A program made the translations under genes and the position numbers. Under the pieces are notes generated by a model, which was given only the letters and a program-made list of their open reading frames with translations, did not search any database and had not been told where the DNA came from. Shown piece by piece: positions 47,112-57,846 of a stretch of DNA of 64,000 nt (position 1 is its first letter; every line of letters begins with the position of its first letter). Source of the stretch: Curvularia sp. ZM96 (taxonomy: Eukaryota > Ascomycota > Dothideomycetes > Pleosporales > Pleosporaceae); the NCBI GenBank assembly GCA_022457065.1, contig JAJGBQ010000007.1:186001-250000 (forward strand), in the 5' to 3' direction.

Positions 47112-49188
47112 ATGGACCTTTCAGACCGATGGCAGACGATTGCTCCTGCCTCAGACGAGCCCGGACAGCGACGCGCGCCGCCAGACCGGCGGAAACGGCG
47201 ACAGGCCGTTGCTGTGGCTTGTGTGCACTGCCGCAACGGGAAGGCCAAGGTACGTAGGACCGTGTTACACCCAGCCAGTGTCATGAGTCTTCGGTGACCC
47301 GGGGTGCTTTGCATTGTCTTTCAGCGTCCGCTGACGCCTGGCAGCAATGCAGAGTGCCCGAGGCCCTCCCTCCTGCCAACCACGTGCCACTGTAGTCCTC
47401 TGCTACTCTTCTATGGGTAATCACTGGCCGTGACACTACCTGTAGGTAGCCGATTTACTGCTTTGGCATCTTTCTCGCAAGCTCAAAGGTCGCTAATCCA
47501 CTCTCCCACAGTGCGATGGCACGAGACCACGATGCAACCGCTGCAAGGACAACGATCTCATATGCCAGTACGATGTTGCCGAGGGCGTTTCCAGAGCCGA
47601 GCGGATGAAGATTATGAAGCGGGACAGTATCACCGGCGAGCTCGACGACCTAAAGCGTATCGTCACCTCGCTACGCTCAGGTACCGATGACCAGGCCGCA
47701 GCCATTCTCGCGAGATTACGACTTGGTGAAACTCCTGAAGACGTTGCAAAATCTCTCTCCCTGGCATCCTCTCCAGCAGCAGCCCCTCAGCCCCCCAGGT
47801 ACGCATCACTACATCACAGCCTCCTCCCTGGCTGCGAAAAAAACATGTTGGTAACTGGAGTTCAGCTTACTGGGCCAGGAGTCCACCGACACCTCTGGAA
47901 GTGCAATGAGCCATGAATCAAACCTCGATCCTAGCAAACCGCCAACGTTTCGTCAAGGTTCTGGCGGTTCTTTGACTTCGCCCACAAGCCAGAGTCATGC
48001 CTGGTCCCCTTCGGCAAATCTTCCGCAGTCTGCATTTGCGCCTCCTCCAGGGCCAGGAAAGCAACCAGGCGTTGGCGATGAACAGCCCTTCTTGTGTCCC
48101 CTGTTCGACCGAGACGATTTTCTTCTCCCAAAAGCCGAGGGTGATGGCGAAAGCGACGATGAAGACTCTGAAGAGAGAAATATTGACCCTCGACTTACCC
48201 AGCAGGTTTCAAGCTTCAACCTTCGCCACATCCCCTTCTCCTCTTCAAAAAGATCCTCCATAAGCCAAACAAGGTCGCCGCACAGACAAAACAGGGTTCG
48301 ATCTATTTATCCCACCCACCTCGCTGGTCGACAGCCGATAGTAAACACCATCCGCATCCACCCAAACCTCGATATACGCAGTTTCTTCGACAACACATAC
48401 TTTTCCGCCAATCCCGGTTCAAGCGAACAGCTTTCTGGAACACAACAGACGCGTAGCAGCAATCTATTTGTGCCAACGTGGGCTATGCTTCCAATCAATA
48501 CGGTCCCTGACCCTGGTTCGCTAAAACGCACTGTACCAAGTATATTGCATGAAGCTGCGAGCTTGATAAACAACGGACGGCCGGTAGAAGATGTTATCGA
48601 GAAGCATCCCAACATCGCAGCCCTGTTTGATGAAGGAGCATTCAACAACTCGGGCATACTTTCCAAATGGGCAGTTGGCATGGTTCACGGCGTACATCTC
48701 AGAGGTAGTCTTGCCTACTCATCTGCGCCTTTCAAGCCAGTTTGCTAACTTGCTTAGGCAATACGTTTACATGCTTTGGATCCATGTACGTCTTTTGGGC
48801 GCTAATGCGTTGGATGATTTCACCCTCGCCCGAAACGTATAACGCCATGCCCGAGTGGCTGCGCCCGACCCCGAATCAGCTTTTCATGCCACATATCAAC
48901 ATTGTCGATTTTATCGTCTGGCCCGCCTTCCGTGAGCTTGCTGCTCAAATTCCAGCAATGCAGGAACGAATGGAATGGCTCATGGATATGAGTCTCGGAA
49001 TCCAGTGCGATTGGTCGTTTACCACCGGAGAGGCGCTTTGTAAAAATGACGAGACGGGCCAGACAGATCTCTCCGAGCCAGCAAAGCGGGCTATTCGAGA
49101 TTTGACGAGTTGGAGCGTTGGGCCGAGTTTTAGGGGATACGTGAGCAATGCAGATTCTTATGTTAGAATCAGGACAGAAGGATACTGA
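47112..49188 (+). CDS. Zn2Cys6 transcription factor with DUF3425 domain
   Basis: Fungal binuclear-cluster transcription factor, 565 residues from exons 47112-47249, 47512-47798, 47863-48704 and 48758-49188. The cluster C37-x2-C40-x6-C47-x6-C54-x2-C57-x6-C64 is perfect and is split by a 262-bp first intron between Lys46 and Cys47. A linker and short helix (SITGELDDLKRIVTSLR) follow. The C-terminal part (from about 440) is DUF3425-like: a region ending SPSPETYNAMPEWLRPTPNQLFMPH, then INIVDFIVWPAFRELAAQI. DUF3425 is common in bZIP-type fungal regulators and less so with Zn2Cys6. Target genes unknown; flanks do not show a metabolic cluster. Intron 2 was placed to give PPS-LLGQEST, avoiding a stop. 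Confidence 0.88.
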
Positions 49189-50042
49189 ACGATGCGATCA
49201 TCGGGTCTCCCTTTGACAATGCGAAAGGATAAAGGTGTGAAACCACACAATATGGTACAAGACAGAGAACATGGCAAAAAATCAACGTGGGCAATAGACT
49301 CGACGTACGAAAAGAAATAAAAAGAAAGAAAACAAGCAAAAGCAAGTGTAACGGAAAAACAACAGAATACGAGCAGAACGGCTTGAAGAGCGTTCTGATG
49401 AAATATCCATGTACTGCATCAAAACGAAGACCCTGTATGAATCTGGCCGAGGCATATTGCATGGAGTTTGCCAGGCGGCATGCATACAAGACTATAGACG
49501 TTAGCACACATGTCTAGATAGAATAACATCAACTCTCTTCTCTCATTTGCATGTACCTACGTCTTGACTCTTTGTATTGATTACCTTGACATCAGGTAGA
49601 CAAAGATAGCGGGAGTCGGCGCCACTAAAATGAATGAAATCTAACAAGATCAACTTTTCGTATCTGTATTTACACTAATTTTCTAGAAAATTCTAGTTTT
49701 GCAGTAGTTATCTGAAAGTACCTTTTTTTGTAGACGTTCGAATTGCACAAACACCAAGTGAACAAAAATACCAGGACTCGGCGCCACCAAAATAAGTGAA
49801 ATTTAACAAGTTCAAATTTTTATATCTCTACCCTTACTTAATATCTTTCTAGAAAATTCTAGTCGCAATTGTCTCGCAGTATGTAAAAGTATCTTTCTAG
49901 TAGACTCTTGGCACTGCCATTTCGCGCTAAGCCGTTTTAGGGTCCCAAGATTTTCATCCACCAAGTCATGGGCAATTCACCGTCTGCCAAAAACAAAGCC
50001 CAGCACTTCACCCAAGGCTATTTACCAAGCAAAAGAGACGTA
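49189..50042. other. Intergenic region holding a diverged tandem repeat
   Basis: 3' region of the transcription-factor gene followed by two diverged ~150-bp repeat copies (separate entry) and the 3' flank of the tRNA gene. No coding signal. Confidence 0.4.
49596..49909. repeat. Two diverged tandem copies of a ~150-bp unit
   Basis: Copy A 49596-49738 and copy B 49758-49909 share, in the same order, the blocks TCGGCGCCAC, AAAAT..GTGAAAT/ATGAAAT, TAACAAG, TTTCTAGAAAATTCTAG and GTAGAC. Similarity is roughly 70% by eye with gaps. The TTCTAGAAAATTCTAG core is nearly palindromic. The copies lie just past the 3' end of the tRNA gene. Origin unknown: a retroelement remnant, MITE or local duplication. 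Confidence 0.75.
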
Positions 50043-50141
50043 TTCCGACACCGGGAATCGAACCCGGGCCTTGCCGGCACTGTACAGTGAACTGACTCTG
50101 CGAATGAGAGCGGCAAATCCTAGCCACTAGACCATATCGGA
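50043..50141 (-). tRNA. tRNA-Glu (CTC) with 27-nt intron
   Basis: Reading the minus strand from 50141, the acceptor stem TCCGATA pairs with TGTCGGA at the 3' end, followed by discriminator A. D-arm box A is TGGTCTAGTGGCTAGGA; the anticodon stem TGCCG/CGGCA holds loop CT-CTC-A, so positions 34-36 (50108-50106) are CTC. A 27-nt intron follows A37, the canonical place for nuclear tRNA introns. The T-arm is CCGGG-TTCGATT-CCCGG. CCA is not encoded, as usual for eukaryotes. Confidence 0.95.
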
Positions 50142-52120
50142 TGTTGTTGATTGATGAATGTCAACTTGAACTTGGCTCCTCATGTTTCCGTATCGCATTG
50201 GCTCGTAAGACTGCATCGATTCTCAAGTGTTGGTTTGGGGGAGAAAGAGAAAGTGGAAGAAAATTTTCATTCCACACTATGGTGGAGGGGTATCCACTGG
50301 GCTAGTCATTCACGATATTCTTGCCGTTTTCGTCCTTCATCCGGGTTACCTTTGGGTCTCCTCTCCATCGTAGGTTTTTCCCACCTCTTTCAACCTGGAA
50401 GTTTGGTTGAAGGACGACAATCTTTGCTGTAAATCCGAAATCCATGATGTCGCATTGCTTTTCTCCTCTTTTTTTCCGTATCGCCGTGGGCAACCGTTCC
50501 AGCGCAACTGACTGGGCGTCGTATTATCGTGAAAATGTGAAGAAAGGGACAAAGAAAAGATAAGGTGACCAAAAAAAGTTTTCCTCCATATAAGACCATG
50601 TGATTTTCCCAGCGTAGCCAGCACCATTTGGTCAGGATCCAATGCCCGTCGACAGGCCGTTCAGGGCTGGATAATCCCATGTATACACCATCGTCAATGC
50701 AAGACGAAACAAGAAAGTATATACTTTCACCAGACGGTCGCAAGGGTTGCTCCTGCGTACCGTTTCTCGTTGTATTCTTTGTCGAATGCACGGCTAGTTG
50801 AAAATATAAACCACTGTTCCACGCCGCGACAGATATACGAGGCAACTACAAGCCCCTGTGCCAGATGTCCATGACGGATGCTTGCAGTATCATGTCCTTC
50901 GAAGAGATCTCGGAGTTCCGTTTGGACCAAAGGTGCGTCTGACTTGACTTGGCGTAGTAGAGCCTTGGAGAGCGTCTACTTGAACTCCATATGAACATCA
51001 ACAGGGAAGGCTCACTTGATTCCTCTGTACTTGTTCGAATAGCCAGAAGGAGACCGCAGAGCAGCCACAAGATTGTGGTGCAACTTAGTAATCTCGTTAT
51101 ACGTGCCCCGCCAGTACCGGGTTCTCCATCTCACTGTTATGTACGATCGCAACTCCTTATGACGAGTATACGAGGCAACTACAAATTATCGGGGGTTTCG
51201 GCCATGATAACAGCTCGAGAGTCTTTCTGAAGGTTGTGTCCAGTACCAAAGACGAGCACAGAAGCGAACAGTGCACATTTCCTGGTCTTTGGATTGTTCC
51301 ACTTGTTGGCTACTTCTGTGCGTTCGGTTGCGTTGTTGTAGGGCTGCTGGACAGGCCAATTATCCACTTGATAGCGATGATCTGCCACCAACGGAGGGGA
51401 CAAAGTGTGCCGGTGATCATCTTTTCGTGGATATTGGTAATAACCGCCTCCAAGCACGCGTCACGCAAGTAGTCTGGGTTAAACCGGCCGTGGATTTGAG
51501 CGCCTCTGAAAAGTTCTGTGCTTAGGTCGAGGACGGACTGCTTTGGCAGCTCCACCATGTCGAGCAGCGCACCCTCCTGGCCGGCTGTCCCGTCTGCTCG
51601 TTGCTGTATGTCTGCGGCCTCCTCGTTTGCTATCGTGCCTAGCACGTCTATAGTAGACGTGTCGTCTACCTCGACGGGCTAGGTTACCAGCACTACAGCG
51701 TTCTTGCTCTTTTCGTGCAGTTCGTTCAGTGTGTCGAGGATCGGTTTTACCTGCTTCTTCCTTTGTGGGAGGGTGATGAGCTGGCGCAGACGGTGTCGTG
51801 CTGCATTGTGGAGTAAGCCTATGTCGCGTGAGTAGGCGGCGTGCATGTGCGGCCTTGCACGTGAGTGTGCCAACAGGTCCGCCATACCCTTCGCGTCACG
51901 GCGTATGCGCTCCTGGTGCGCTGCGCTGTGGGTGGCCTTGTATTGTATCTTGGTCATTTCCTGCAGATAGGCATCGACAACCTCAGCGTCGGACATCTGG
52001 TGCGGGTGCACGGGCAGATCCGTTACACTTTGCGCGATCTCCTGTACGATGGGCGTCATGGACCAGAAGTTGACTTTTCGCTGCGGAACTTGACCCAATC
52101 CATGTGAAGTCGTCGACTCA
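50142..52120 (-). pseudogene. Broken coding remnants downstream of the J-domain gene
   Basis: On the minus strand 52098-51310 reads as one protein-like frame (RKVNFWSMTPIVQEIAQ ... WWQIIAIKWIIGL) interrupted by a single TAG at 51681-51679. Its start would join the J-domain ORF at 52121 only after a one-base frame change, so it looks like that gene's former continuation. Further on, 51187-51016 (VVASYTRHKELRSYITVRW ... SNKYRGIK) and 50966-50727 (LVQTELRDLFEGH ... YAGATLATVW) are shorter open pieces in shifted frames. I recognise no family in them. An unusual splicing pattern or sequencing error is the alternative to decay. Confidence 0.5.
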
Positions 52121-52999
52121 CTAGACAGTCCAAGGCAGCATCCCGGTGCGATGGTATGTAGTCCTTGCGCGCTTGTCCTGCAAGACTTCTTTAGCAGCGT
52201 TCAGACGCTGCATGGCCTCAGTTGCGACCAGTCGTTCTTTGGGACTACTTGCATGGTCGGGGTGTATGGCACGGGCCTTGTGACGGTAGGCCGACCGGAT
52301 GACATTAGCAGTGGCACGCCAGTCAGACAGGTCGAGCATGTCGTACAAAGTCATGTTGACTGGAGGAATGGCCATTGGGTTATTGCGTCGCGGGCGGACT
52401 GGGCAGCGATTATGTGGTGGTGGTGGTGGTGGAGGAGGAGGAGGAGGAGGAGGAGGAGGAGGAGGAGGAGTTCCCGCCGATGGAGTGGTCGGGTTAAGAG
52501 GAGACGGGTTGGGAGTATCGAACTGGGGCCGCCGATGGTACGGAATATAATTCTCGCGGTTTTCCCAGTTAAAATCCTCGATTGAAAAGGAGAATGGTGT
52601 ATCTGGAAGACGGGGAGAGGAAACAGGCGACGAGTTGGTCGAGCCTCCACGGTCGGCCAACGGCGTCCGCGGCGTACTGATCTTGAGCCGCTTGGAAGTT
52701 GCCGTGGACGGTGTGGGAAGTTCCTCTTCAGGATCCGCAAAGACGGCAAACTCGGCCTTGCGCTTTTTCCTCCTCTTGCTCTGGGAAGAAGGAGTGGCCT
52801 TGGCGGTGAATAAGGTGCTCTTCTTGACAACCGGGGTTAACGGAGCGGAAATCTTGACCCTCAAGGAGGGACGAAGATTTGAGCGGCGCGGAGTAATGAG
52901 ACGGTAATTGAAACCGACTTCTAGGTCCGCGTCGTCGGACTTTAGAAGCGGCGTATTGATGCCAAGTGCCAGGAAGTATTCGTCGCTGAACTCAATCAT
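52121..52999 (-). CDS. J-domain (DnaJ-like) protein with polyproline run
   Basis: Uninterrupted ORF of 292 residues. The last 70 residues form a J domain: LYDMLDLSDWRATANVIRSAY, the HPD tripeptide in AIHPDHASS, then LNAAKEVLQDKRARTTYHRTG. HPD is what stimulates Hsp70 ATPase. The N-terminal 170 residues are basic and Ser/Pro-rich with a possible nuclear signal SKRRKKRK, followed by a run of 18 prolines coded by a compound GGT/GGA (minus strand CCA/CCT) microsatellite at about 52418-52470. The ORF ends at TAG immediately followed by GTGAGT, which looks like a splice donor; the coding may originally have continued (see remnants 50142-52120). Not a known Hsp40 class by layout. Confidence 0.75.
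   Translation of the reverse strand: MIEFSDEYFLALGINTPLLKSDDADLEVGFNYRLITPRRSNLRPSLRVKISAPLTPVVKKSTLFTAKATPSSQSKRRKKRKAEFAVFADPEEELPTPSTATSKRLKISTPRTPLADRGGSTNSSPVSSPRLPDTPFSFSIEDFNWENRENYIPYHRRPQFDTPNPSPLNPTTPSAGTPPPPPPPPPPPPPPPPPPHNRCPVRPRRNNPMAIPPVNMTLYDMLDLSDWRATANVIRSAYRHKARAIHPDHASSPKERLVATEAMQRLNAAKEVLQDKRARTTYHRTGMLPWTV
52418..52470. repeat. GGT/GGA compound microsatellite (polyproline-coding on minus strand)
   Basis: About six GGT followed by about eleven GGA triplets in tandem. It encodes the proline run in the J-domain protein and is likely length-variable. Confidence 0.9.
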
Positions 53000-54309
53000 G
53001 GTCTTGATATACTATCGTAAGGTCAGAAATCATAGCTCTGTCCACCTGTATCGAGAAAGAAAATCCAAATGAAGAGATGCAGCTCAGGTTATGTCGAAGA
53101 GAGCACGGTGTACTGACCCTTGATGATACTGTCCAATAGTAGACTGAAGCAGGAGATGTCGGGTTGAGTTGAGAGTTGAGTAGTAAAGGAGTAGGCAAGT
53201 TGAGAAGTTGGTTGATATTTATAGAGTTGAGAGATCGTGACTGGAGGAGTTGATATAACCTTAAGTGACTGTATTTCGAAGTGAAAGCGACCCTTGCTAC
53301 CTGGTACGAGGTCCGCGCTCCACTTGCGGTGAAGCCAATTGCAAACAAAGACAACGCGTGGTGGTTGGCGCCAGAACGCGGCAAATACGCGTATAGCGTG
53401 TACCTTTCTAGCGTATAGTAACGTATTTCCGCGTGAAGACATTTGTTGCCTAGGGAGCTACGAGGTTGCGTGACGCCATTTCGAAGGCGTTTGGTACGCC
53501 CGTTTGCAGACGGTAAGATGGATGTACGGCGAACGCACCGATACTGTAGGGCTAATGACTACGCATGACCTCCTGGTAAGCGCGAGTGATAGTGATTGGC
53601 ACGTGTCGCAATAATAAAATTTGTATCGTGGTCGGTGAGACGTCGACTTTGGCTTCATAGTGACGGAGCGGTACGGTTTTCTTGGAGAGGGGCATTTGCG
53701 TGACTGTGTCCATCGTACAAATTGACCATACAACTAGCAACAAGTACCTTTGGAGGCGAACACACTCCATAACAAACATGTAAAAGCTCTAGTGTAATAT
53801 CGGCCGTGCATGTTGTAATGAAGGTATCTTGAGTTGACAGCGACCAAAGTGGACGCTGGTTTCGGTGTCTGAATTTTGAAGGCAATTAGACAATCTGCTT
53901 CGACAGAAAATATAAGAGTTTCTCAAAGAAATTTGTAACGGTAACAAACAAGACTTCGTAGTCTAACAGCGTGCTTTTTTTTGTATTCTGGTCAGTAGTC
54001 TTCGAACTCCCATGACGATGATGACTTAAGAGACTGGAAACTAAGCTTGCGATAGATAATCCCATTTCGTAACTTAGAAGGTGAAACATCGTATTCTTTC
54101 GATTGGGTATATTCCTTTTCTGTTTGAACTGAATCAAGAAGTCTATAGATTGAAGAAAAGATTCTAGGGCCACGGCCAACCTGTTGTAACAACATAACAG
54201 GAAACATATAAATTGTATCCAGAACATCCGCGATCGGCACGGGCATCAAGGATGAGAAAAGAAAATCAGCCACCGCACTCGTGACAAAGAAAAAGAAGCC
54301 CAGTAAAGT
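53000..54309. other. Intergenic region between J-domain and C2H2 genes
   Basis: About 1.3 kb of AT-rich sequence between two minus-strand genes. Frames are short. No RNA gene or recognisable mobile-element protein was seen. Confidence 0.35.
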
Positions 54310-56843
54310 CTACAATTGTGACATGTCCGTTTCAGCATTCAACATCGTCAGAATCCTAGGGTCGATGAATTCCGCAAATTCAAAGGGTTCAGGTCTTTCT
54401 GGCTCGATAGATGGAGCATCCTCAAACTGGGAGTTTGTTCCAAGTAAGCCCTGAGGATCTGGCTGCATACGGGGAGGAATGGGACAATCCGAAACATCCG
54501 AGTTTCCCGAGCCGCGACGATAATGATGTGGCGAGTTCGAAGCACTGTGGAGCATCCTGTCTGTCATTCCATATGCCGATGAAGGATTTGTTATCGGAGA
54601 AGGTTGCGTCAGGTAAGAGTCGGTAGGCACATCAGTTTGGCTTGAATGTGTGCTCAAAGTTGGAGTCGAGTATTGGTTACTGTGTTGAGTGCGGAAAGAC
54701 TCATTCTGGGTTGTCTCATGCTGTTCAGACCAGAAATCGGACGTTTCAATGTTACTAGACCCGAGGAAAAGGGGCGCAGGCAAGTTTACGGCAGAGTTCG
54801 AGTCGTCTTGTAATTGAGGCTGAACATGAGGCAATTGAAACTGATTGTGAATAGGTGTGTTATTCACTACCGTTTCGGCCTCGGTGGCGATGGGTGATAT
54901 CTGTCCCATCTCCACATGCATTGTTCCTGGTGCCTGTGACACTAACGACTGAGCAATAGACACCAAGCGTCGTGCAAGGTTTTGAACCAGTAATCCATGC
55001 TGTGTCGCAGTGTAATACAATGGTGGGTTCTGACCAAGCTGATGGTTACCATTGAAGCCAACTGTGGAATTGCTCGTGAGTGCAGTCGAGTGGTTGTTGG
55101 ACATAGATGAAAACATGGAGTTCACCAACTGGGTTGCGAAGTGTTCGGCGGCCTGTGATGATTCAGCCGGGGTGTTGTTAGAATGCACCATTTCATGATC
55201 CTGCCCTCTTGTTGCATTCTCTATAAAACCTGAAAAAGGCGCCGCGGTATCGGGGACGAACGTCGTGGTATCCTGCATGGGAGTCGGGGTATCCTGAAGG
55301 GAGGCTCGACATTCTGCCCACATCGATTGAGACAACCATTCTCTCTCATCGCAATCTATGATCAGATATTAGCAACAGCTAAACTTGACGAACAGTTTAC
55401 GTACAAGGGCTAGGTATACGTTGCGCGTCAGGATGGCGTGTAAGATAGAGCATTGCCCATGGTTTGACAATATCCCCTCTAGATTGGACCTGGGTCTGAC
55501 AGCTCTTTGCCTCAATGTGCTCATCCATAGTCCGCTCGTGGTTGAAATCCTTCTTGCAAAAAGGACACTTCCACGTGCCAGGACGCCCTTGATGGTTGAT
55601 ACGCCTCAGATGGTGCCGAACCTGAGCCATATTCTTCACTCGACAGCCGTGACAAGGCGATGTTCGGGATTCGGGGTCCATCACGTGATGTTTGTGATCG
55701 GGACAATCGACCAGTCTAGATGGTGGGCTTTCGTTTTGATGACCCTTAGCAACCTTGTAGCTGCCATGCTTCTGGCCATGGGTAAGCTTTTGTCCTCTAG
55801 ATGGATGGTTCGAGTCCATCCGTGACATGCTGTTCGGACCGAGAGTCGTCACAGAGCCTTTGCCTTTATTGGCGGAAGCTGCTCCACTATGATGAGGAGG
55901 GTGACTGAGCAGCACAGGATCAACCATCACTTGGTTAATTGAGTCGATCGAATCAGACTCAATTTCATCGACAACAAGGACAATCTCTTTAAGGACGTCC
56001 ATGTAAACGTCGTACGTGTTAGACCTGATGACTGTTAGTACCCACTGATTATGCACCCAGCTGGTTGACCTACCCTGTGTCTCGTAGATACTGGACTATT
56101 CGCGGGAACAGGTACAAGAACATATCGCAAAGCTGTGCGTACGCCTCATCGTCCAGCTTTGTGCGTATGTTGCTGAGGGCAGTTGAGATAGAAACAGGTA
56201 CCTCGCCCAGATTGATTGGGGAAGCACTGGAATTGGGATGTAACTCCGAATGATGTGTCCGCTGATGTTTGAGACGAGCATCTTGACGTGCAAAGGTTTT
56301 GGGGCATCCTTCCACTGGGCATTTGAAGGAGGTCATTGCCGCTTGAGTATGATATTGCCGCATGTGTCGACCACGATTTCCACGTCCGTATTTGCCTGTA
56401 AACGTCGCGCCACAAACTTTACAAGACAGCCTGTTGGCAGTGCCGCTTGCAAGTGTATCTGAGGAAGCCAAGCTTGAGGTATCATCCGAAGCTAGGTGTG
56501 TTTGGCTAGGAAAGGATGGTCCGAGTAATGGAACGACTTTGTTGAGATAATGGGGCAGGCGAAGCCGACTGGAGATGGATTTCGGGGCAGCGGGGGAGCG
56601 AGATGATAGGTATGAGCCAGTCTGTCTCTGGTTAGCTAGGTGGTAGTGATGTTCCTCTTGACTTGCCTCAGTAGGTTGTGATAACTTAAATGCCGAGTAT
56701 GATGCAATAGGTTTTGTGACTTGGCTGTCGACAGGAGAGCTAGGAGTAGACGACGGATTGCGGCTGCTGTATTGGCGAGACGGTACGAGAGAGGTTGCAC
56801 TATCAAAGCGCCCGTCACTCGCCGAGCGCGAGATTCTCCACAT
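54310..56843 (-). CDS. C2H2 zinc-finger transcription factor
   Basis: Putative DNA-binding regulator of 811 residues from exons 56843-56074, 56024-55405 and 55355-54310; introns are about 49 bp. Finger 1 (141-165) is CKVCGATFTGKYGRGNRGRHMRQYH, with a long loop; finger 2 (C175, C180, H193, H197) is FKCPVEGCPKTFARQDARLKHQRTH, a classical TFIIIA type. Further Cys/His motifs lie in exon 2 (CHGCRVKNMAQVRHHLRRINH and WKCPFCKKDFNHERTMDEHIEAKSC). The C-terminal third is Gln/Ser/Asn/Pro-rich, as in activation domains, and ends DETDMSQL-like acidic/hydrophobic. Helical segment LDDEAYAQLCDMFLYLFPRIVQYL after the fingers may mediate dimerisation. No orthologue of known role recognised. Confidence 0.88.
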
Positions 56844-57846
56844 GATGGCTGACGGCGTTTAGGCTAGTACTGGTGTGGAATATATCGGAAGCGGTTTTGT
56901 GACGAGAATGGGAGTTTGTGAACCAGATAGCCGATATGCTCGACTTTTATAATGTTTGAGAGGAGTGGGTAGCCCTCAGATCGACATGAAAGAGTGCGAG
57001 CATGAACGCGGGGGCACGCTGGGTGGGCACCAGGGGCGCGCGGGCGGGGGGAACTGGGCGTGACGACATGGTAGTATTTGTATGTGTGCAGGTGTGCGGT
57101 TGGAAAGCCTGGATAAGCCACAGGGCACGTGATTTTTCGGATTGAGTAGAGTGCAATCGCGAACTGTTCCCAAAGTAGAGTAGCTGTAGTGCTGTCGACG
57201 CGGAAGCTGGTGCGTGAACGACGACATGGGCGTAGGTACAGCCAACGCGACATGGTGTGGGTGAGAAACTGTGCGAGTGTGCGAGTGTGCGAAGTGCCAG
57301 GTCCGGCCGGTCGCGTACAGTTGCCAATGGGTAGCTGGGCATGTCATGCACGAGTAGCGCATACGAGGCTATCCTCGAGGCGTTTCCAGGCACCAACTCA
57401 GCCTACGCGTCGAGAAAACACAGCCTTCGTGAGCCAAGCCTTCATGCTTTTGTGGTAAGTTGACCTGCTTGGAGGTAAAAGCAGCGTCGATCCTGATAGT
57501 TCGGATAGTGTACTGGGGGAGTTTGTTGTTGACGAGAGTTGTTAATAGCCTGCATGCTTCCGGTGACGTCGTAGGAGGTGGCGTGCTTTGCACCGTATTC
57601 CCCTGGCGGGCCAGCCAGTGGAATTGATCCTATTACTCGAATAAGCGAGGGGCCGAGACCAGTCGACAAGACTTGAATGTAAATTTCTTCATGGGAAACA
57701 CAGTAGCAGTTCATTGTAACCTGAATACACATGGGTTGGCGGGGCACCAAGTGCCCTCCCCGTCCCTGGTGGCTGTTTGGTGGAGACGTCGTTGGACTAC
57801 GTGGCACAAGTCATAGCCGACAAGTACGCGCCCAACTGCCATTCGG
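56844..57846. other. Intergenic region, nothing recognised
   Basis: About 1 kb between two minus-strand genes; promoter/leader of the C2H2 gene and 3' region of the glyoxalase-like gene. No other features seen. Confidence 0.35.

Noticed and set aside
46765..47286. 173-codon plus-strand frame upstream of the Zn2Cys6 gene
   Set aside because: It overlaps the zinc-cluster exon in another frame; composition is basic and repetitive with no domain.
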